The notes under the pieces are model-generated. The model saw only the letters and a list, made by a program, of their open reading frames with translations, did not search any database and had not been told where the DNA came from. 20,338 nucleotides of DNA from Bacteroidales bacterium. Lineage in GTDB: Bacteria > Bacteroidota > Bacteroidia > Bacteroidales > UBA932. The first letter of the stretch is position 1. Every line of letters begins with the position of its first letter. Positions 15,873 through 20,338 of this stretch are shown in pieces. The DNA lies in contig JAKSJQ010000035.1 of the NCBI GenBank assembly GCA_024402115.1, positions 1 to 20,338 on the forward strand, given 5' to 3'. The position numbers and the translations under genes were made by a program.

Positions 15873-17300
15873 GTGAAAAAGGTCTATTTTGCGTTTGCGG
15901 CAGCTCTGATGTGTGCCGCTCTCCATGCACAGACTCCCCAGAGCACCTATCTGCTCGAGAACTATGTGTATGGATATCGATTCAACCCTGCATATGTGCC
16001 GGAGAAATCCTTCGTCGCCGTGCCTGTGGTCGGTAATCTCAATCCGTCAGCCAGAAGTCAGGTGGGGCTCTCCAACCTTATCTTCCCTACCGCCGACGGG
16101 CTCGTGACCGGTCTCAACCCTCAGGTTACCTCAGAGCAGTTTCTCGGTGGTCTCAAGACGCTCAACAGCGCGAACGTGGACCTCAATGAAAACATCATAG
16201 CGTTCGGATTCCGTGGAAAGCGTGGCGGCTACACAAGCGTGGAGCTCAATCTCAGGGCTTCCGTGACCGCAGCACTTCCATATACCATGTTCTCATTCCT
16301 CAAGGACGGTGACGCTCCTTCATACGACATGTCCCCTACCTATGTCAGCGGCACTGCTTTCGGAGAACTTGCGATCGGATATTCGAGGAAGGTCAATGAC
16401 AAGCTCAATGTCGGTGCCCGTCTCAAGGCTCTTGTGGGTATGGCAAACCTCTATTTCGACATAGACAAGGCTGATGTCAGCATCAATGGCGATGCAATCA
16501 GGGTGAATGCCGATGCGACCGCATACGGTGCGTGCAACTTCCTCAGGGTGGCGACCATTCCGTCGAATATCAGACCCGGCGAGGTGGATGTGATGGATTT
16601 CGATGATTTCGGATTCGGCGGTGGGAACTTTGCTCCGTCCGGTTATGGTGCGGCCATCGACCTCGGTATGATTTACCACCTTACCAAGAATCTCGAGCTG
16701 AGCTTCTCCATCAATGATCTCGGACTCATGAGCTGGAAGAACAACATCATCGGAAGGACAGACGCGTCGGTGACCTATACTGGACAGCGCTTCTACCCGG
16801 AGGATGAGGATCCGGACGACAGTGAGGCGAGGAACGAGTACAAGGCGGCGGTCCATACCCTCGAGTCGCTCGCCGAGTTCAAGTATGATTCCGAAGAGAG
16901 TTCGACACAGCTTAAGCTCATGCCTTTCACTGCGAATTTCGGACTCAAGTACAGGATGCCTTTCTACCGCAACCTCAGCGTCGGTGCAATGGGTACATAT
17001 AAGGCGGCGCACAAGGCAAGCTGGTACGATATGCGTGCGGGGCTCGCCATCACTCCGATCGAGTGGTTCAGCCTCACCGGAAATGTCGGCATGACCACCT
17101 TCGGACCGGCATGGGGCGCCGGACTGAGCATCAGCTTCGTGGGCATCAACATCTTCGTGGCCAGCGACGGCTATATCGGAAAGATTGCTAAGTACAAAGG
17201 CGAGAAGGGACCTGCATTCCTCTATCCTATCGACAAGTTCGGATATGATATCAACTTCGGTCTCAATATTATCTTCGGCAAGCGTCTGCGCGCTTATTAG
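15873..17300 (+). CDS. DUF5723-like outer membrane beta-barrel protein
   Basis: 475-residue exported protein. GTG at 15873 is the start: it is directly followed by KKVYFAFAAALMCAALHAQ, a classical signal peptide with probable cleavage after LHA (residue 19). Next come ENYVYGYRFNPAYVPEKSF and alternating amphipathic strands such as GFRGKRGGYTSVELNLRAS, LAIGYSRKVNDKLNVGARLKAL and LELSFSINDLGLMSWKNN. These resemble the Bacteroidota DUF5723 proteins of the PorP/FadL-like barrel clan. The C-terminus is INFGLNIIFGKRLRAY, a plausible last strand. Start by GTG only 11 bases after the preceding stop suggests coupling to the 1117-aa protein. Function is unknown; roles in transport or assembly of the partner are guesses. 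Confidence 0.82.
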   Translation: MKKVYFAFAAALMCAALHAQTPQSTYLLENYVYGYRFNPAYVPEKSFVAVPVVGNLNPSARSQVGLSNLIFPTADGLVTGLNPQVTSEQFLGGLKTLNSANVDLNENIIAFGFRGKRGGYTSVELNLRASVTAALPYTMFSFLKDGDAPSYDMSPTYVSGTAFGELAIGYSRKVNDKLNVGARLKALVGMANLYFDIDKADVSINGDAIRVNADATAYGACNFLRVATIPSNIRPGEVDVMDFDDFGFGGGNFAPSGYGAAIDLGMIYHLTKNLELSFSINDLGLMSWKNNIIGRTDASVTYTGQRFYPEDEDPDDSEARNEYKAAVHTLESLAEFKYDSEESSTQLKLMPFTANFGLKYRMPFYRNLSVGAMGTYKAAHKASWYDMRAGLAITPIEWFSLTGNVGMTTFGPAWGAGLSISFVGINIFVASDGYIGKIAKYKGEKGPAFLYPIDKFGYDINFGLNIIFGKRLRAY

Positions 17301-17328
17301 CCGGGCATTCGTCAGTTTGGGGATTCCC

Positions 17329-18462
17329 TTAGAAGCACAAGCCTACGCCTAGCTTGGTTCCAAGAAGCACTTCGTTGCTGCGGCGCACGTCGATGGATTC
17401 GGAGAATGTGTTCGGATGCCAGTATGTGCCGGTCAAACCAAGCTGTAGATCGAGCTTTATCTCTCTGGTCAGATTGAGCCTATAACCGAAACCTGTGTCA
17501 GCAAGTATTGCATTACCGAACATCTTCTTGCTGCCCTTGAGGCCAATTCCACCACCGATGAACGAGAACCATCTTCCTGGGTCGTCATGTTTGCCGAACA
17601 GGACGGTGGCTCTCATCATTATAGGAAATATGCGTTGTTTCCTGCTTATTCCCTGATAGCCTCCGTATAGTGACACGTTAAGGTTCTCGAACGCGTTGAA
17701 TCCGAAGTGTGCCAGCACCTGGCCGTTGGTATTGTAGCTGAAGCTGTAGTCCCTGAAGTCTTCTCTGTACCCGCCGTTGGTGGGCACATAGTTGAAGTGG
17801 CTGTAGACGTGGAACTGAGCGATGTATCCGTACTCTATTCCGAAGGTCATCAGAGGGTACTCCCTCTTTGGGGCTCTCTTCTCTTCGCCTTCCCATGGCT
17901 CCTCCGCCATCAGCCTGTCATGGTCGAAGCGGTACGTCATTCCGAACTGAGGAATGAAAGAGGATATTAGCCCATGCTTGTACATTCCCATGTTGACGCC
18001 GTCAGGAGTCTTGTATACATGCAGCGAGAGCGACGGCTTCATTACGAAGTAGAAGGATAGAGGCATGCTGCGGAAAGTGATGCCTGTCCTGAGGTCTGCG
18101 ACCGGTCCGAAGAATACGCCGGCAGGGTGGTCGAGGTCGTCACCGAATCCCACGTCTATGCCCGGCCCAGCCAAGAAATTGAATACTACGTCCTTGCCAG
18201 ACTTCTGGATGATGTTGAAGTCGCAGCTGTAGTCGAAATAGAAGCCTGGGAAAGGATTTCTCTGCGTGAGCGGTCCCGTAATGTCGACGCCTAGTGAAAG
18301 TGTGTTCACAGGGGCATTCTCGCCTGATCTCGAATGCTGCTGATAGAGGACACCGATGCGCGAAGGAGACAACTCAGCTCCGATGGAACGAGGCTGGGCG
18401 TAGGCAACTCCTGCCGAACAAGTCAATACGGCAAGAAACGGTATTAGCCTTTTTATGCGCAT
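17329..18462 (-). CDS. secreted outer membrane beta-barrel protein of unknown function
   Basis: 377 residues from ATG 18462, which begins the signal peptide MRIKRLIPFLAVLTCSAGVA with cleavage after AYA (residue 22). An upstream in-frame TTG (18477) would add five residues ahead of it. The mature protein shows repeated aromatic and glycine-rich strands: GFYFDYSCDFNII, GITFRSMPLSFYFVMKPSLSL, LMTFGIEYGYIAQFHVYSHF, and the C-terminal EVLLGTKLGVGLCF. The terminal Phe fits a BAM-inserted barrel. No catalytic motif was found, and the family is not recognised. It is convergent with the DUF5723-like gene (28 bases between stops, no clear terminator) and divergent from rarA. Confidence 0.8.
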   Translation of the reverse strand: MRIKRLIPFLAVLTCSAGVAYAQPRSIGAELSPSRIGVLYQQHSRSGENAPVNTLSLGVDITGPLTQRNPFPGFYFDYSCDFNIIQKSGKDVVFNFLAGPGIDVGFGDDLDHPAGVFFGPVADLRTGITFRSMPLSFYFVMKPSLSLHVYKTPDGVNMGMYKHGLISSFIPQFGMTYRFDHDRLMAEEPWEGEEKRAPKREYPLMTFGIEYGYIAQFHVYSHFNYVPTNGGYREDFRDYSFSYNTNGQVLAHFGFNAFENLNVSLYGGYQGISRKQRIFPIMMRATVLFGKHDDPGRWFSFIGGGIGLKGSKKMFGNAILADTGFGYRLNLTREIKLDLQLGLTGTYWHPNTFSESIDVRRSNEVLLGTKLGVGLCF

Positions 18463-18481
18463 TGGTTTTAAGTACAACCAC

Positions 18482-18489
18482 CAAATTTA
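18482..18489 (-). promoter_or_regulatory. -7 box of the minus-strand barrel gene
   Basis: Reads TAAATTTG on the minus strand, matching TAnnTTTG, 19 bases upstream of ATG 18462. A -33 element is not obvious. Confidence 0.45.
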
Positions 18490-18510
18490 ACAAATAATCA
18501 GCAAAAACCC

Positions 18511-18518
18511 TATATTTG
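18511..18518 (+). promoter_or_regulatory. -7 box of rarA
   Basis: TATATTTG matches TAnnTTTG and lies 19 bases before the rarA ATG, implying a very short leader. The region about 20 bases upstream has only a weak -33 and overlaps the divergent -7 box. Confidence 0.45.
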
Positions 18519-18537
18519 TATTGTAGTAGAATCAACA

Positions 18538-19839
18538 ATGTTTGAAGACGACAGCATAAGGACCAGGATGCTTCCTCCCCTTCCGGAGAGGTTGAGACCG
18601 CGAAATATGGACCAGTACGTGGGCCAGAGCCATCTGGTCGGCAAGGGTTGTGTGCTTCGTAACATGATTGATTCCGGCAATCTCACTTCCTTCATTCTCT
18701 GGGGCCCTCCGGGTGTCGGCAAGACTTCTCTCTCGAGGATAGTCGCAAGCACTCTCGGACGTGAGTTCTATACGCTCTCGGCGGTCAGCGCAGGTGTCAA
18801 GGAGGTTCGTGAGGTCATCGACAAGGCCAAGGGTTCGTCCCTGTTCTCTCAGGGCAGCACCCCTATTCTCTTCATCGACGAGATCCATAGGTTCAGCAAG
18901 AGTCAGCAGGATGCACTTCTGGGTGCAGCTGAGGACGGGACCATCGTGCTCATCGGTGCCACTACCGAGAATCCATCCTTCGAGGTGATATCCCCTCTTC
19001 TCTCTAGGTGTCAGGTGTTCGTCCTGAAGTCACTTGAGAAGGCGGATCTCCAGAAGTTGCTCGACAGGGCTCTCAGCGAGGATGTCGTGCTCAAGGAAAG
19101 AGGTATCAAGGTCGAGGAGACGGAGGCTCTCTTCCGCTACAGCGGTGGCGATGCGCGCAAGCTCCTGAACATTCTTGAGATCGTGGTCAATGCCGGCAAC
19201 AAGGTCATCAACAATCAGGCTGTGACTTCCTGCCTTCAGGAGAACATGGCCATCTATGACAAGAAGGGTGAGATGCACTATGACATCATCTCCGCCTTCA
19301 TCAAGAGCGTGCGCGGCTCGGATCCGAACGCTGCCGTCTATTATCTCGCGAGGATGCTCGATGCAGGTGAGGATCCCCTCTTCATCGCCCGCAGGCTCAT
19401 GATTCTATCTTCCGAGGACATAGGTCTTGCGAATCCTAACGCGATGCTGCTTGCTAACTCGACTTTCCAGATTGTCCACAGCATAGGCATGCCTGAGGCT
19501 AGGATTCCACTTGCCGAGTGTACCATCTACCTAGCAAGTTCGCCAAAGAGCAATTCTGCCTACATGGCGATCAACAAGGCGCTGGAGACCGCGAAGCTGA
19601 CTCAGTCGGCAGGTGTTCCTCTCTATTTGAGGAATGCGCCTACGAAGCTCATGGAGGAGCTTGGATATGGTGACGGCTACATGTATGCTCACGACTATCC
19701 AGGACATTTCGCCAATCTCGAGTTCATGCCGAAAGAGCTTGAGGGTACTGTTTTCTACGACCCTCAGGAAAACCGCCACGAGGACGGCCTCCGCAACTAT
19801 CTTTCTGCCTGCTGGCCGAAGTACTACCCAAAGAAGTAA
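18538..19839 (+). CDS. rarA: replication-associated recombination protein A (AAA+ ATPase)
   Basis: RarA/MgsA family clamp-loader-like AAA+ ATPase acting at stalled replication forks and interacting with SSB and DNA ends. 433 residues, normal length. The N-terminal block PLPERLRPRNMDQYVGQSHL is diagnostic. Walker A is GPPGVGKT (56-63), Walker B LFIDEIHRF (111-119, D114-E115). Sensor 1 is IGATTENPSFEV (139-150), and the arginine finger is in SPLLSRCQVF (R157). The C-terminal tetramerisation region includes EDPLFIARRLMILSSEDIGLANP and YLASSPKSNSAYMAI, both family hallmarks. It starts at ATG 18538, 75 bases from the divergent barrel gene. No terminator hairpin with a T tract was found directly after the stop. 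Confidence 0.96.
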   Translation: MFEDDSIRTRMLPPLPERLRPRNMDQYVGQSHLVGKGCVLRNMIDSGNLTSFILWGPPGVGKTSLSRIVASTLGREFYTLSAVSAGVKEVREVIDKAKGSSLFSQGSTPILFIDEIHRFSKSQQDALLGAAEDGTIVLIGATTENPSFEVISPLLSRCQVFVLKSLEKADLQKLLDRALSEDVVLKERGIKVEETEALFRYSGGDARKLLNILEIVVNAGNKVINNQAVTSCLQENMAIYDKKGEMHYDIISAFIKSVRGSDPNAAVYYLARMLDAGEDPLFIARRLMILSSEDIGLANPNAMLLANSTFQIVHSIGMPEARIPLAECTIYLASSPKSNSAYMAINKALETAKLTQSAGVPLYLRNAPTKLMEELGYGDGYMYAHDYPGHFANLEFMPKELEGTVFYDPQENRHEDGLRNYLSACWPKYYPKK

Positions 19840-19910
19840 CTTTTCCCCGTCTGCTATTGTGGCATCTTGCATGCGACCATTGCATTTGACAAGGGTGCGG
19901 CGAACATGCA

Positions 19911-19971
19911 GCAAAATGCAGATCGTCTTCGCTCCGCTCCGCCGACCCTAATCCGGGCAAATGCATTTTGC
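19911..19971. repeat. inverted repeat GCAAAATGCA/TGCATTTTGC
   Basis: GCAAAATGCA (19911-19920) and TGCATTTTGC (19962-19971) are perfect 10-base inverted copies separated by 41 bases. Several other TGCA-centred motifs lie close by, including GCATGC at 19869 and 19970 and AAATGCATTT near 19959. Confidence 0.55.
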
Positions 19972-20024
19972 ATGCTTATGTGCCGCCGCACTCCGTATCA
20001 GGAGTCGGGCGACTCTATGTCTGG

Positions 20025-20062
20025 CACGAACTCCAAAAATCGATAGTTTCTTGGATGTCGTG
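20025..20062. repeat. 38-base imperfect palindrome, copy A
   Basis: Begins CACGAAC and ends GTCGTG. With two flanking G-C pairs (GGCACGA 20023-20029 with TCGTGCC 20058-20064), an inner TCCAA/TTGGA and AAA/TTT, it folds into a 15-pair hairpin with a 2x2 internal loop. It aligns without gaps to copy B at 20097-20134, at 26 of 38 positions. Confidence 0.65.
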
Positions 20063-20096
20063 CCACGATATTCCGGGTTTTCAGCAGTTTCGCTGC

Positions 20097-20134
20097 CACG
20101 AACGACAAGAATTAGCTGTTTTTTGGCGTTCGTG
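20097..20134. repeat. 38-base imperfect palindrome, copy B
   Basis: CACGAACG (20097-20104) pairs with CGTTCGTG (20127-20134), one mismatch follows, then six further pairs including one G-T. The eighth pair is T-A in copy A but G-C here, a compensatory change that suggests the stem matters rather than the primary sequence. Confidence 0.65.
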
Positions 20135-20144
20135 ACAGGTGTGA

Positions 20145-20184
20145 GGCGAAGCCGGGGGTTGAGACATTTATCCGTTCTGATGCC
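20145..20184. repeat. 40-base direct repeat, copy 1
   Basis: Begins GGCGAAGCCGGGGG and ends TTCTGATGCC. It is identical over 40 bases to 20299-20338. Both are preceded by TGACAGG with a diverged 4-5 base link, so homology extends slightly upstream. Confidence 0.9.
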
Positions 20185-20298
20185 GGTGGAGTAGAAGCAG
20201 CAAGGCACGCGAGTGCCGCAACGCAGTGTGCGAGACTGTCGTCGAGCCACGGAGTTGCCAGCGTAACAAAGTGGAGCTGCATACCCCTGACAGGGGTC

Positions 20299-20338
20299 GG
20301 CGAAGCCGGGGGTTGAGACATTTATCCGTTCTGATGCC
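20299..20338. repeat. 40-base direct repeat, copy 2
   Basis: Perfect copy of 20145-20184, 154 bases downstream, ending exactly at the last base of the window. True repeat length is unknown because the sequence stops here. Confidence 0.9.

Larger units (their letters stand above)
19840..20338. other. gene-free, hairpin-rich region at the right edge
   Basis: Short frames on both strands here show no recognisable protein. Instead the stretch is dense in perfect or near-perfect short stems: ACTCC/GGAGT near 19990-20015, GAGTC/GACTC nearby, two 38-base palindromes (20025-20134), GCAG/CTGC between them, GGCAC-GCGA-GTGCC (20204-20217, a GNRA-type loop), and ACCCCT-GAC-AGGGGT (20283-20297). It also holds a 40-base direct repeat. 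It could be an intergenic repeat cluster or a structured RNA; the sequence does not decide. Confidence 0.6.

Noticed and set aside
19948..20250. 100-residue minus-strand open frame in the right-edge region
   Set aside because: It spans palindromes and a direct repeat, is rich in Arg and Cys, and has no recognisable domain; repeat regions often give such false genes.
19840..20338. CRISPR array
   Set aside because: Only two direct copies, 154 bases apart, with no regular spacer length and no cas genes in the window.
20025..20338. Insertion sequence end or integron attC sites
   Set aside because: No transposase or integrase frame, no target duplication and no matching terminal inverted repeats were found; the palindromes lack attC core sites.

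Overview
The window reads as chromosomal DNA from a member of the Bacteroidales (Bacteroidota), probably a gut or anaerobic lineage. This rests on the TAnnTTTG-type -7 boxes in every divergent spacer, the scarcity of Shine-Dalgarno sequences, Bacteroidota-style secreted proteins (a lipoprotein, a PorP/DUF5723-like barrel and another barrel with a C-terminal Phe), and an IorAB/PaaK locus typical of anaerobic amino acid metabolism. No phage, insertion sequence, CRISPR array, tRNA or rRNA was seen. A genus cannot be assigned from the sequence alone.

Left part (1-4833): the N-terminal 296 residues of an Fe-S-containing TrmA/RlmD-type rRNA uracil methyltransferase (minus strand, running off the left edge); a divergent deoxynucleoside kinase; and, convergent with it, carB, the large subunit of carbamoyl-phosphate synthase, without carA nearby. 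A stem-loop in the last codons of the kinase gene probably serves as a shared terminator.

Centre (4931-12345): a tightly packed plus-strand operon. iorA and iorB encode an indolepyruvate/arylpyruvate:ferredoxin oxidoreductase. They are followed by a PaaK-type arylacetate-CoA ligase, a class I/II aminotransferase, a PaaI-like hotdog thioesterase and a nitrilase-family (omega-amidase-like) hydrolase. Together they can interconvert aromatic amino acids, arylpyruvates, arylacetyl-CoAs and arylacetates, either as a fermentation route or as reductive salvage of arylacetates. A choloylglycine-hydrolase/penicillin-acylase-like lipoprotein follows after 14 bases, and a hairpin terminator comes next.

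Right part (12388-18462): an unrecognised 1117-residue beta-rich, probably surface-associated protein sits 11 bases upstream of a DUF5723-like outer membrane protein that starts at GTG. A convergent minus-strand gene encodes another secreted beta-barrel protein. Divergent from it is rarA (AAA+ ATPase).

The last 499 bases (19840-20338) hold no convincing gene. They are packed with hairpins, including two related 38-base palindromes and a perfect 40-base direct repeat 154 bases apart whose second copy ends exactly at the window edge. This looks like a repeat family, a structured RNA, or a contig break at a repeat.

The most interesting items are the complete arylpyruvate/arylacetate operon with its neighbouring acylase lipoprotein, the 1117-aa/DUF5723 pair, and the terminal palindromic repeat region.
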